This document shows positions 53,386 through 63,812 of a stretch of 64,000 nucleotides of DNA, one piece after another (positions within the stretch are counted from its first letter, which is position 1; every line of letters starts with the position of its first letter). This DNA is from Pseudoips prasinana. Taxonomy: Eukaryota; Arthropoda; Insecta; Lepidoptera; Nolidae. The notes beneath the pieces are model-generated. The model made no database searches and was not told where the DNA came from. It worked only from the letters and a program-made list of their open reading frames with translations. The translations under genes and the position numbers were made by a program. The stretch lies in the NCBI GenBank assembly GCA_951640165.1, contig OX621240.1, positions 33,298,713 through 33,362,712 on the forward strand. The letters are read 5' to 3'.

Positions 53386-53620
53386 ACTGCGGGCTGATAC
53401 AAGATTTTATTTCAGACGAGTAGGATGAGCTACGAAGATGCGCCGGCGCAAGGTATCAATAGTAGGGAACTGTATTTACACTCGCAACCATTCACTACAC
53501 ACATCTATCCACACAAAAAAGACATAGCTTAGTGGAACGCGTTTGTACCTGTGCTAAACTGTATAAACCAGTAGATATTGTATCAATCGTATCCATAGCA
53601 ACGTAGTACTGCACATGTCA

Positions 53621-53868
53621 CTCACAGCTAGATCCTTTCACCGGTCCGTAAGTCATTGGCGAGGTCAAGCAACAAGGCTCGCGGTCAGTCCATAGATGGG
53701 TGACCGCCGAAGTGGTTTAATTTCTGAGCGTCTCCGTGCTACGTGCACGTTAAGCTGTCGGTTCCATTTGTAGCTATTAGGCAACAGTCGTTAAGCCATG
53801 TCAGAGGCCTAATCGACGGCTTGAACAACTCTGACACTAGGGTAACCACAGCCCACACGATAAGTTAG
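53621..53868 (+). repeat. 5S-rRNA-derived SINE, copy 1
   Basis: GAGGTCAAGCAACAAGGCTC and GCGGTCAGTCCATAGATGGG continue into TGACCGCC, matching the internal promoter half of 5S rRNA. The unrelated body contains TTTCTGAGCGTCTCCGTGCT and GAACAACTCTGACACTAG. Copies at 57378 and 62376. Confidence 0.75.
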
Positions 53869-53869
53869 T

Positions 53870-54980
53870 AAGTACTGCACATCTCTAGTGTAAAAGCACC
53901 ATTAACGCCACTTAAAATAAAAATGCATCAACAACGTTTAATATGAAACCTGAATCACTCTAGCGTTAATATAGTGCAGATTTCCAGATTTATTTTGTCT
54001 TTCTTGGATCGTTCAAGTTCTTTATATAAAATTCCAGTTTACTTAGTCTGTGGTTAGAAAGTAGAGTTTTCTGTAAATTTGTCGGTCCTAGCGCCTAGCC
54101 CGTGGCGGATTGCTTATTTGCATAGAGAGCGGGCACATTTCCTACAGCTCTCATTATTTCTGTTATTTCCGCATCGCTGTTGTTTGAGATTGGTTCATAT
54201 AATTTTCAATGTAAAAGTTCATAGACCTTTTAGAAGTGAAACTTTTTAGGCGGCGTTAGTCAAAAAGTAGACCAGAAATGAGAATAAAATTTTGGATTCA
54301 CAAGAAAAATATGACGTGGACTGATAGAGAGCTTTTACACTGTGACGCCAGGGTAGTGGAGTAAAACATGCGATAAAATAATGTGGTTCGTGCAAGTGAA
54401 CGTCGTACATGTAGATGCGCTTCAGACGCTACATATGAAGTATCTGTAGTACGCTTAAGTTGCAGAGAAGCAAACCTCATTATAGCGAGTCGCAAAAAGT
54501 GTAACCACTAGTTAACAGTGACGACGTAGCTTTGAAACCACTAGACATTTAAAAGTAAACATATATCTATCTTACTTACACCAGTCGCAATGACAATACC
54601 GTCGCTTGGATTAGACAAAGACAAACGCAAAATATGCATCGGCCGGTGGGGGTTACTTACCATAAAAATGCCCAAAAAAAAATATTTTAAATCCAGTTTA
54701 TTTTAAAGATAATTTGTAATACTATAAATTATTTAAAGTAAGTATTTCTTATTAAATGAAGTAAGCATGACTCATACAATAAAAGAAAGGTTTTGTTTTA
54801 ATATTTTTTATTATACCAAAAATATGTTGGATTATAAATGTGTGTTGGATTATAATTACAAATAAAGTTTCCAAAATGGTGAAAAGGATGGAATGGAAAC
54901 AAAAGTAGATTTAAAAGTGGAAACTGGTAAAGAAATACATTATATATTATTATATAGAATACAGAGCAATATATCCAATA
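53870..54980. other. Unassigned 1.1-kb segment
   Basis: No repeat family or gene recognised. A 65-codon - strand frame (54495-54298) has no motif. This is one of the longest stretches without an assignable repeat. Confidence 0.4.
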
Positions 54981-54986
54981 TCCAAA

Positions 54987-55206
54987 CTAATATTATAAAT
55001 GCGAAAGTAACTCTGTCTGTCTGTCTTTCTGTCTGTCTGTCTTTGCTTCACGCCTAAACTACTGAACCGATTTGTGTGAAATTTGGTACAGACATAGTTT
55101 GAAACTTGAGAAAGGACATAGGATAGTTTTTATTACAAAAATAAAATAAAAAATAAAATAGCGCCATCTATTGGTCAAGAGTCGGCATCAATTCAGTACT
55201 GAAAAT
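54987..55206 (+). mobile_element. Helitron-like 5' part
   Basis: ACTAATATTATAAATGCGAA, CTGTCTGTCTGTCTTTGCTT, CTACTGAACCGATTTGTGTG. No clear 3' end before the inverted element at 55311. Confidence 0.45.
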
Positions 55207-55310
55207 TCATCGGAAAAATGTAAATAAATAGTAAAAAGGTATGAAAATATAATATAATACAACTTTTAGTACAAAGAAAATGCTTTAACGGAGTATAGAT
55301 AAACTAGCTT

Positions 55311-55530
55311 TAGCCCGCGATTTCGTTCGCGTGGAATAGTGACTTCCGGCAGATTTTTGGTTTTACCCACATAGTTCCCGATCACGCGGGATCTCTTCAA
55401 AAATGAAATGTGGGAGATATTCTAGGGAACTCTTCAAAAATCAACATAATGAGCTCTGCGTTTGAATTGAAGATATGTATACTCACTTAGGGCATTAAAG
55501 CCGTTATTGCCGGAAGTCACTATTCCATTA
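55311..55530 (-). mobile_element. Helitron-like end, inverted, with internal inverted repeat
   Basis: ACTAGCTTTAGCCCGCGATT is the complement of a 3' terminus. GGAATAGTGACTTCCGGCA (55333-55351) and its exact complement (55508-55526) form a 19-bp inverted pair. Confidence 0.5.
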
Positions 55531-55789
55531 CAAAGAAAACAAAGACAAAGGAATAATTACATTAAAAACAGAGCTTAAACCAGTGCTGGAGTGTAATGCA
55601 AAACAGGGCTTTGGGGATTTTTGGTTTGTTCAGAAAGCACAAAAAAAATATTTTCATCACCCCATCTCGCAAAGAGCATTTTTACTCTTCGATATCTGAA
55701 TGGAAAAGTTGTTTTTATCCTCATCCTTTATAATATTAGTATGATCCCTCCAAATGATATCCATCATTCCTACTACTCCATGGAAATCT

Positions 55790-55852
55790 TTTGTGGAGAA
55801 CTTTGTCCAACAATGGACGACATTTCATTTGGCTGACATGATGATGATGATG
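55790..55852 (+). repeat. RTE tail fragment
   Basis: ACTTTGTCCAACAATGGACG..TTTGGCTGACATGATGATGA. Confidence 0.6.
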
Positions 55853-55885
55853 ATAACCGAGGAGAACTACTACTTATAATAATAA

Positions 55886-56128
55886 TAATAATATCTGGGG
55901 ACAATGTCACACAGATCATCCTAGCCCCAAACTAAGCAAAGCTTGTACTATGGGTACCAGGCGACGATAAACATACTTATATAGATAGATAAATACTTAT
56001 ATACATAGAAAACATCCATGACTCAGAAACAAATATTCGTGCTTATCACACAAATATTTGCACTTACCGGGATTCGAACCCAGGACCACCAGCTGCGTAG
56101 GCAGGATCACTACCAACTAAGCTACGGT
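55886..56128 (-). repeat. tRNA-headed SINE family C
   Basis: Reverse copy with full head and B box (GGGATTCGAACCCAGG). Confidence 0.85.
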
Positions 56129-56139
56129 ATTTTTGTGAC

Positions 56140-56236
56140 TTATGGGTCATAAAAATAGTTATCCTGTGTGAATATCAAACTTAGGACTCCAAGTGACGAG
56201 GCGACTGTCTTTACCGATGTGCTACACGTGCAGTCA
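56140..56236 (-). repeat. SINE family D, diverged head copy
   Basis: GACGAGGCGACTGTC and TGTGCTACACGTGCAGTC match the family D head in reverse. The B box is lost. Confidence 0.55.
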
Positions 56237-56514
56237 AATCTGAAATCTGACCAACGAGTTATAATGAAACTCAATACAATATATATACTTTAAGTTAGGT
56301 TACACATAATTGGACATTGTAATCTCCTATAACTTTAAAGTGACCTATTGAACTGGAACTTTGCAAGAACGCTCGGTATCCAAACTTTCCAACGAAGTTT
56401 TCGTTACGGATATAGTTTGGCATAGTACATTGCAACTTACACGTTCGATGAAATGATACATGATTATAAAATGACGATCGATCCAAAATATGTACGTAAA
56501 GTTTCAGATATAAT

Positions 56515-56822
56515 AAAAACCGGCCAAGTGCGAGTCGGACTCGTGCACGACGGGTTCTGTACCATTATCTATAAAAACGAGCAAAGCATTCACGTTTGTT
56601 GTGCGGGTGCCTACAACAAACGTGAATTTTTTGCTCGATTTTTCTTCTGTTTCGCTCCCTTAAACATTTATTTTATTTAACAGAAATTCATCATCTGTGA
56701 AAATTTCAACTTTCTAACTATCACGGTTCATGAGATACAGCCTGGTGACAGACGGACAGACAGACCGCGAAGTCTTAGTAATAGGCTCCCGTTTTACCCT
56801 TTGGGTACCGAACCCCAAAAAT
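56515..56822 (+). mobile_element. Non-autonomous repeat G, copy 2
   Basis: AAACCGGCCAAGTGCGAGTC to TTGGGTACCGAACCCCAAAA. Contains a 23-bp inverted pair around 56580-56635 (CACGTTTGTTGT..ACAACAAACGTG). Confidence 0.75.
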
Positions 56823-57051
56823 GACGTGTATCAAGTGCAGGTGGAAATCGAACCACTGGACCACGGGGTATCGGGCCCTATGTGCGTTAACATCTCCACC
56901 GCTACATCGAGGTGTTCGGAATCGAATTCATACAATCCATTCGATGTTCCATTAACTTAACACTATCAAAACGCTTAGCGCCATCTTATCGAAATATGCA
57001 CGGCTAAGACGGCTGCTAAGAGAATACCATCTATACATCTATATCTATACA

Positions 57052-57356
57052 TCTATACAAATAAATAAAATTGAAGTGTCTGTTTGTAATATTGAAATAA
57101 CCGATTTTTACTACATATATATGAATATATATACGGTACATACCCCAAAATATTTTTTATAAATTTTTGTCTGTCTGTATGTTTGTTCCGGCTAATCTCT
57201 GAAATGGCTGGACCGATTTTGACGGGACTTTTATTGTCAGGTAGCAGATGTAATAAGGAGTAACTTAGGCTACTTTTATTTTAGAAAAAACTTTTTATTT
57301 GAAAAAAAACCAAAATAAACTAATTAACACGCGAATGAAGTCGCGGGCACAGCTAG
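57052..57356 (+). mobile_element. Helitron-like short element
   Basis: Starts TCTATACAAATAAATAAAA, ends GAAGTCGCGGGCACAGCTAG|T; contains CTGGACCGATTTTGACGGGA. Confidence 0.6.
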
Positions 57357-57377
57357 TTACAAATATATTTGAGGCGC

Positions 57378-57624
57378 TCATAGCTAGATGCTCTCACAGG
57401 TCCGTAAATGATCGGTGAGGTTAAGCAACCAGGCTGGCGGTCAGTTCATAGATGGGTGACCACCAAAGTGGTTTAATTTCTGAGCGTCTCCGTGCTTCGG
57501 AGGGCACGTTAAGCTGTCGGCCATTTCATTGGAATTCATTCGACAACGGTCGCTAAGCCCTCTCAGAGGTCTACTGGGCTTCTTGAACAACTCTGACACT
57601 AGAGTTACCACTGCACATACGATA
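57378..57624 (+). repeat. 5S-rRNA-derived SINE, copy 2
   Basis: GAGGTTAAGCAACCAGGCTG, GCGGTCAGTTCATAGATGGG, same body as copy 1, followed by an AAGAAGAAGAA tail. Confidence 0.78.
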
Positions 57625-57639
57625 AGAAGAAGAAGAATA

Positions 57640-57842
57640 TATTCATCATCATCACCATCATCATATTAGCCGAAAGACGTCCACTGCTGGACAAAGGCCT
57701 CCCCCAAAGATCTCCACAATTGCCGGTCTTGTGCTATCCGCATCCAGCGATTTCCAGCGACCCGCACAAGATCATCGGTCCATCTTGTAGGGGGCGCTGC
57801 GTCTTCCGATTCGTGGTCGCCACTCGAGAACCTTTCTGCCCC
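57640..57842 (-). mobile_element. RTE-clade LINE 3' fragment
   Basis: ATCATCATCACCATCATCAT, GACGTCCACTGCTGGACAAA..GGCAGAAAGGTTC on the complement. 5'-truncated. Confidence 0.8.
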
Positions 57843-57863
57843 AAGAAAATATATAGAAGAATA

Positions 57864-58528
57864 TTTTTAGGGTTCCGTAGCCAAATGGCAAAAATCGGAA
57901 CCCTTATAGATTCGTCATGTCTGTCTGTCTGTCAGTCCGTATGTCACAGCCATTTTTTTCCGAAACTAGAGGAGCTGTACTGTAGAAACTTGGTAATTTG
58001 ATGTATTCTGTGAACCGCATTAAGATTTTATCGCAATAATAGAAAAATAATAATAATTTTGGGGGTTCCCCATAAATAGAACTAAAACTCAATTTTTTTT
58101 TTTCATCGATATATCGATAGATAGCCCACATGTATGGGACATATGGGGTATCTATGGATAGGTCTTCAAAAATGATATTGAGGTTCCTAATAAAATATAT
58201 TTTTTTTCTAAACTGAATAGTTTGCGCGAGAGACACTTCCAAAGTGGAAAAATGAGTGTCCCCCCCCCCTGTAACTTCTAAAATAAAAGAATGATAAAAC
58301 TAAAAAAAAATATATAATGTACATTACCATGTAAACTAACAACGAAAATTGGTTTGAACGAAATCTAGTAAGTAGTTTTTTTTAATGCGTCATAAATCGT
58401 AAACCACAATTAGGTAAATTGTGGTTTACGATTTATGACGCATTAAAAAATTATTCATTTAATCAACTGAAATACTTGCTGCTGCGGAACCCTTCATGGG
58501 CGAGTCCGACTCGCACTTGGCCGGTTTT
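57864..58528 (-). mobile_element. Non-autonomous repeat G, copy 3, with inverted duplication
   Basis: Same ends as copy 1 in reverse. Differs by an extra inverted arm at about 58377-58450 that copy 1 lacks. Confidence 0.78.
58377..58450. repeat. Inverted duplication inside repeat G
   Basis: TTTTTTTAATGCGTCATAAA..CCACAATT and its exact complement around a 5-nt spacer (AGGTA). Arms about 34 bp. Confidence 0.92.
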
Positions 58529-58894
58529 AAAATTATCTTTATTTGAATAGTTAATACATCACGCTTCCGCTATACCTATGATGCAGTCAAAAGTTGAGCC
58601 AGTTATTTAGGAGAAATGTCTCAAGTTCACCTGAAATATTAAGTAGATCCTCACTCTTCAAACATTTAACGACATACTTTACAATAAGGACTCAACAAAA
58701 CTTGTCCATCGTTAGTACCCTATCTGTCCCCTGTGAAACACTTGAACTTTGAAATTATATTTTTCTTGTTTGCTCCTCAACGGTACCTCAAGGAGTTTTT
58801 TGGACTTATAAGTATTTGGTCCCGTGAGTGGAATTCGTGAGGAACTGAGTTCTGTGAATTTTGTACAAGTTTAGAAGGACATTTGGTTTGTTGT

Positions 58895-59040
58895 TTTGTT
58901 GTATATTGGCCGGCAATGACTCGGGACCCATCTGGTGTTGCGAGTGTCAAATGACGGCAGTGATCAGATCACTTGCCATCAGGTACATGCTTTTACACAC
59001 ACGAACTTGCTCATTTGCCCTGCTATATAATATTGTGGTT
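58895..59040 (+). repeat. Dispersed retroelement 3' end, diverged copy
   Basis: TGGCCGGCAATGACTCGGGA, CATCTGGTGTTGCGAGTGTC, CAGTGATCAGATCACTTGCC: relative of 46310-46640. Confidence 0.5.
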
Positions 59041-59094
59041 AGCGGTGAGTCAGGGGATTGGAAAAGAAACGGGAAAAGTGTTTTTATAATAATA

Positions 59095-59335
59095 ATAATA
59101 TAATATCTAGGGACAATGTTACACAGATCATCCTAGCCCCAAACTAAGCAAAGCTTGTACTATAGGTACCAGGTGACGATATACATACTTATATAGATAG
59201 ATAAATACTTATGTACATAGAAAACATCCATGACTCAGAAACAAATATTTGTGTGATGAGCACGAATATTTGCACTTACCGGGATTCGAACCCAGGACCA
59301 CCAGCTTCGTAGGCAGGAGCACCTAGGCTACGGTG
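59095..59335 (-). repeat. tRNA-headed SINE family C
   Basis: Reverse copy, nearly complete; the head has a small deletion (GCACCTAGGCTACGG). Confidence 0.85.
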
Positions 59336-59339
59336 ATCG

Positions 59340-59600
59340 TCAAAAGTTTGCAAAGGAACATTTATTGGCGTCGAGAGTGACAGTTGGTTCGCCAGTATTC
59401 GCCACTAAGATCACGGCGAGAGTCTCTTTGTTTAAGTCCACACATAGCGCACTACAGAGTCCCCGTGACGAGAACTGCCAAAGCTAAAGTCCCGTCGTAT
59501 ACAACGCACTTCTAACTGTGAAGGGAACACTTGTTCAGTGTTCCTTTTATTTCTTCATCTTAATTTGACATGAATTAAAACCCACCGTTCTGATTTGCTA
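59340..59600. other. Unassigned spacer
   Basis: Nothing recognised. Confidence 0.35.
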
Positions 59601-59610
59601 TTCCGCTTAT

Positions 59611-59686
59611 ATGACTTTCGAAATGTTTCAAATTTGGAAAAATACACGGGTGTATTTTTCCAAATTTGAAACATTTCGAAAGTCAT
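59611..59686. repeat. Perfect 37-bp inverted repeat, 2-nt loop
   Basis: ATGACTTTCGAAATGTTTCA..ATACAC, GG, then the exact complement. Confidence 0.97.
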
Positions 59687-59689
59687 TCT

Positions 59690-59850
59690 TTTTTTTGAGA
59701 CTCATATGACAGATTTATCGTAATGATTCTATCCTTTTCTTCACCAATCTTTCATCAGCTATCCTTTTTCTTTTGTTCTGGTATTATCTAGTACTTTCTG
59801 ACGATGTTACAAAAGCCAACAAAAATCCTTACTGGTACTAAGATTAACAC

Positions 59851-59893
<43 letters not shown>

Positions 59894-60230
59894 ATAGGTG
59901 TGTGGACGGTGGACAATATCAGTTCCAAATCAATAATATAAATTAGGTTTTAGTGCCTTTTCTTGGTACCCATTTGGCAAAAAAGTCATTTGAGTGATGG
60001 TAAATAGTGCGCCATAGCCTACATCTGCAATACCCATGATCATAAATAATCATTTTTGAAAGATGTTGCCAAATTTATTACTATTTACTCCTTTTCAATG
60101 CCGTCTTTACTATGAAATTATCTATGAAAAAGAATATCTATTTTATTTCCGAAAATGGGTAGTAAAATAGTAAAACATCTATCTCAACACGGACCTGCGT
60201 TTCTAAATTCAAAATTAAAGTAGGTAAATA
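59690..60230. other. AT-rich spacer with TA microsatellite
   Basis: (TA)n at 59851-59893. Nothing else recognised. Confidence 0.5.
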
Positions 60231-60235
60231 AAAAT

Positions 60236-60548
60236 ATATCATCATCATCATATCAGCCGAAAGACGTCCACTGCTGGACAAAGGCCTCCCCCAAGAATAT
60301 CCACAATAGCCGGTCCTGCGCTGCCCGCATCCAGCGGCTTCCCGCGACCCTTGCCAGATCGTCGGTCCACCTTGTAGGGATCTGCCCACGCTGCGTCTTC
60401 CGGTTCGTGGTCGCCACTCGAGAACCTTTCTGCCCCATCATCCGTCGCTTTACGAACTATGTGCCCTGTCACTGTCACTCCAGTTTGGCAATTCTTTGGG
60501 CTATGTCGGCTACTTTGGTTCGCCGGCGGATTTCGATGTTTTTGATAA
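60236..60548 (-). mobile_element. RTE-clade LINE 3' fragment
   Basis: Complement encodes EIRRRTKVADIA..., WTDDLARVAGSRWMRAAQDR, VQQWTSFG and (ATG)n, with an internal deletion. Confidence 0.82.
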
Positions 60549-60726
60549 AAAATATATATATACTCAGTCAAATATTATAATAATTATTTTAAGGTTATTT
60601 TAATGTTATCATAAGGTTACATAATTCATGTTACATATAACCACTTGGAAGGACCTAGTTCTCGCAATACAGGGTATCCTAGTGCGAGGACTAGACCACA
60701 CTAAATATACTGTATTGTTGTAAAAA

Positions 60727-61205
60727 TAAAAATAAAAAAGGTTTTTATTCACGTAGACTTTAAAAAAGCGCTTGTAAATAGTCAGAACATGTTTGTAGTA
60801 ATATAGTTGTATACATTAGATATTATTTCTAGTAACATAGATATTTAGGTACATGTTGAATGAAAACATTTATAAAATTTATTTTATTACAGAAATGATA
60901 TTTAGCTAGCTCGTAACAAGTTATTGTCAAGTTGTTTTTTGGAAATAAATGTGAAATGGTAAAAAAAAAAATGGAACTGACTTGTTACGCAAAATAGAAC
61001 GAAATACGAATTCTATTATAATTGTATTAACTTTGTAACAATGAGACTTGAAATCCCATTTAGAATCATCAAGTAGTTTCTCATACAGCGTTGTTGAGTC
61101 GCGAGTTACAATAGAACATATAACGCCCGCTGTGTACTCCTGGTAATGGTGCACTCTTATCAAAGCGATTGGCGGAGACGTACTCAAATATTGCAAAGTT
61201 AGGGA
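60727..61205 (-). mobile_element. Retroelement 3' end with coding remnant
   Basis: Tail family (AAAAAGGTTTTTATTCACGT) preceded on the - strand by an 89-codon frame (61196-60927: LYEKLLDDSKWDFKSHCYKV). The protein family is not recognised. The shared tail argues for a mobile element rather than a host gene. Confidence 0.5.
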
Positions 61206-61229
61206 GGCATAACGGCATTTTTTTTTAAA

Positions 61230-61385
61230 TATCCTGGAACATTATTCACACACGGCCATCGGATCCCAAACTAAGAAGAGCTTTTACTATGGAAACCAGA
61301 TACCTGATATACTACTTTTCTTTTTTTTTGTAAATACATACTTATATAGATAATACATATATAGATAACACCCAGACTCGGAATA
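61230..61385 (-). repeat. SINE family A, truncated
   Basis: CACGGCCATCGGATCCCAAA..CTTTTACTATGGAAACCAGA, ends in CACCCAGACTCGGAATAAAG without a head. Confidence 0.75.
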
Positions 61386-61432
61386 AAGAGACATAGAAGA
61401 TATGTGTGTAGTATCTGGATGTTAGGGGCTAT

Positions 61433-61590
61433 ATGATTGCACATGTGGTGCAGCAGTTAAGATAGTCGCCTCGCCACTTCATATCCCGGGTTCGATTCCG
61501 CATTACAAGTATCTTTGTGACCCATAAATACTTTTCAGGTACTGGATTTACTTTGAGGCCGTCAATTATATGTTTGTAAAGCACTAAAAA
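61433..61590 (+). repeat. tRNA-headed SINE family D
   Basis: CACATGTGGTGCAGCAGTTA, GGGTTCGATTCCGC, then a diverged core and GTCAATTATATGTTTGTAAA. Confidence 0.75.
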
Positions 61591-61599
61591 TTAAAAATA

Positions 61600-61900
61600 A
61601 ATATACGACTGTGCCTCGTCACGTGTCGTAAAGCGATTGGTCTTTCGCCTGATCTTTACCCGGTTGCGACGGATAATCATCCCTCCGTATTATTAAATCG
61701 AAGGTAGGGATTGCACATAATATACTGCGTAATGTGGATTAGTCTCTGTTGAGGATGGTAACTACTACTTAGGTATATATTTACTTATCCTATGGGCAGT
61801 GGCTACCCTAGTGCCACAGTTGCTCAAGCCGCCCGCAAGGCCTCTAATATGGCGTAAAAACTGTTGCCTAATGTAAAAATATCTTCTCGTCCCAAATACC
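61600..61900. other. Repeat-like spacer, family not identified
   Basis: CGTGTCGTAAAGCGATTGGT and GTTGCGACGGATAATCATCC look like repeat consensus, but no second copy is in the window. Confidence 0.3.
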
Positions 61901-61904
61901 GCAG

Positions 61905-62366
61905 TGTCTCAAGTCGAAAGTCTTCGACCAGTGTGTGTTGCCAGTGATGACTTACGGAACGGAGATGTGGTCGCTCACTATGGGCCTTATCAGGCGGCTC
62001 AAGGTCACCCAAAGAGCATTGGAAAGGGCTATGCTTAAAGTTTCCCTGCGAGATCGATTCAGAAATGTTGAGATCCGCAGGCGAACCAAAGTAACCGACA
62101 TAGCCGTAAGAATTGCCAAGCTGAAGTGGCAGTGGGCAGGGCGCATAGCTTGTAGAGCCGACGGCCGCTGGGGCATAAAGGTTCTCGAGTGGCGACCACG
62201 AACCGGAAGACGCAGCGTGGGCAGGCCCCCTACAAGATGGACCGATGATCTTGTGCGGGTCGCTGGAAATCGCTGGATGCGGATAGCACAAGAGCGGCAA
62301 TTGTGGGGATCTTTGGGGGAGGCCTTTGTCCAGCAGTGGACGTCTTTCGGCTGATATGAGGATGAA
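61905..62366 (+). pseudogene. RTE-clade LINE, 3' end, open frame
   Basis: 139-codon uninterrupted C-terminal part: LPVMTYGTEMWSLTMGLIRR, VSLRDRFRNVEIRRRTKVTD, LKWQWAGRIACRADGRWGIK, WTDDLVRVAGNRWMRIAQER, VQQWTSFG, then GCTGATATGAGGATGA. 5'-truncated. The best-preserved copy and a good reference for the others. Confidence 0.88.
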
Positions 62367-62375
62367 TGGCTACAA

Positions 62376-62480
62376 TCGAGACCGACGGCTTAACGTGCCC
62401 TCCGACGCATGAAGATGCTCAGCAATTAAGCGACTTTAGCGGTCACCCATCTATGGACTGACCCCGAGCCTAGTTGCTTA
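62376..62480 (-). repeat. 5S-rRNA-derived SINE, copy 3, fragment
   Basis: GGTCACCCATCTATGGACTG and TAGTTGCTTAACCTTGTC are the complement of the 5S-like part; ACGGCTTAACGTGCCCTCCG is the body. Confidence 0.7.
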
Positions 62481-62740
62481 ACCTTGTCAATCACAACCTG
62501 CCCATACGATTTATCGTATCGTAAGTAAAAGTACTACGAACCGAAAAAAACCTTGTCCAATTTTAAAGCAGTATATATGACCGCGTTGTGCACTATGTCC
62601 TCTCCTTTACAACCAGACACCTACAGTAATTGCTGGGAATAGTTAGATGAGTGCTATTGTGAGGAGACGTACAGTAATTATATTATCTTGGAATATGGAA
62701 CGAAACAGTTTCCCTCGCAAAACTATGAATTTGTACTGTA

Positions 62741-62800
62741 CTAGCTGTGCTAGCGGCCCCGTCCGCATGAAGTCAGGTAACAAAGGGTATAATTAAATAT
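62741..62800 (-). mobile_element. Helitron-like end, inverted
   Basis: CTAGCTGTGCTAGCGGCCCC then GTCCGCATGAAGTC. Two nested CTAG ends seem to be stacked. Confidence 0.4.
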
Positions 62801-62917
62801 GAACTTAATGGTCTTGGAAATTCTGTTTCTACTAAAACGAGCCAAGGTCCGTCCAAAACTGGACAAAAGCCTCCCCAAAGGATGGATAATAATCGCCACG
62901 CTTGGCAGACGGGTTGG

Positions 62918-63165
62918 CGCTAGCCTAGTTGGTAGTGCTCCTGCCTACGAAGTTGGTGGTCCTGGGTTCGAATCCCGGTAAGTGCAAATATTTGTGTGAT
63001 GAGCACGTATATTTGTTTCTGAGTCATGGATGTTTTCTATGTATTTAAGTATTTATCTATCTATATAAGTATGTATATCGTCGCCTGGTACCCATAGTAC
63101 AAGCTTTGCTTAGTTTGGAGCTAGGATGACCTGTGTCACATTGTCCCCACATATTATTATTATTA
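62918..63165 (+). repeat. tRNA-headed SINE family C
   Basis: Sense copy: GCGCTAGCCTAGTTGGTAGT, GGGTTCGAATCCCGG, TTCTGAGTCATGGATGTTTT, CATAGTACAAGCTTTGCTTA, then (ATT)n. A 23-nt A run follows at 63170-63192. Confidence 0.88.
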
Positions 63166-63204
63166 TGTTAAAAAAAAAAAAAAAAAAAAAAATCGATGGT
63201 CATA

Positions 63205-63295
63205 GTGCACAGAAAAACGCTGCTGCCTGTTCTCTGATAGGTTTTCCGTCGGTTGATCTCTACGTCCCCCACGGGGTGAGATAGGGTGATGATAT
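63205..63295 (+). repeat. Repeat with TACGTCCCCCACGGG box
   Basis: CGCTGCTGCCTGTTCTCTGA, TCTACGTCCCCCACGGGGTG. Relative of 45735-45870. Confidence 0.5.
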
Positions 63296-63324
63296 TTTTG
63301 TTTGGCAATTATGACATATCCCCC

Positions 63325-63383
63325 CATTTTTTGGGGAGGCTTTTGTCTAGCAGTGGACGTGTTTTGGCTGAGATGATGAGATA
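63325..63383 (+). repeat. RTE tail fragment
   Basis: GGGGAGGCTTTTGTCTAGCA and TTTTGGCTGAGATGATGAG. Confidence 0.65.
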
Positions 63384-63414
63384 AGTTATACCCGGACACC
63401 GATCAAATAATCGT

Positions 63415-63505
63415 GCCCACCACGAATAGATTTGTCCTGGGAGGGAATCGAACCCACGACCTCGGGCTTAGCAGTCAAGGTCACTAACTACTAGACCAAT
63501 CGACT
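63415..63505 (-). repeat. tRNA-headed SINE family F
   Basis: Complement reads GGTCTAGTAGTTAGTGACCT and GTGGGTTCGATTCCCTCCCA: A-box and B-box regions. Confidence 0.65.
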
Positions 63506-63639
63506 AGTAAATATTATTAGGACTCCTCATTTAAAATTGAAGATTGTTTTAATTTTAACTTCATTTCCATGAGCAAGCTGACAACACTGCCGAATATTTC
63601 TTGTTAGGAAAATCCCAATAATAATTTTATAAAAAATTG

Positions 63640-63812
63640 GCACCTCGCCGCATCGTGTCGTGGTTAGAGTCCCGCGCTGCACAACTATTTGTGTGACCCA
63701 CAAATAGTTTTTCTGAGTCTGGATGTAATTTGTGTCCGTCTATTATATGTTTTTAATGTACCAGGGTACATAGGGATTAGATTGCCTAGAGCGGGCGTTG
63801 CCTTTGAAAAAA
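63640..63812 (+). repeat. tRNA-headed SINE family D, 5' truncated
   Basis: CACCTCGCCGCATCGTGTCG, degenerate B box (GGTTAGAGTCCCGCG), TTCTGAGTCTGGATGTAATT, GTACCAGGGTACATAGGGAT. Confidence 0.75.

Noticed and set aside
53640..53710. 5S rRNA gene
   Set aside because: Only the internal promoter half matches; the remainder is an unrelated body repeated at two other places, so it is a SINE.
59851..59893. Promoter-like TATA run
   Set aside because: A simple TA microsatellite with no adjacent gene.
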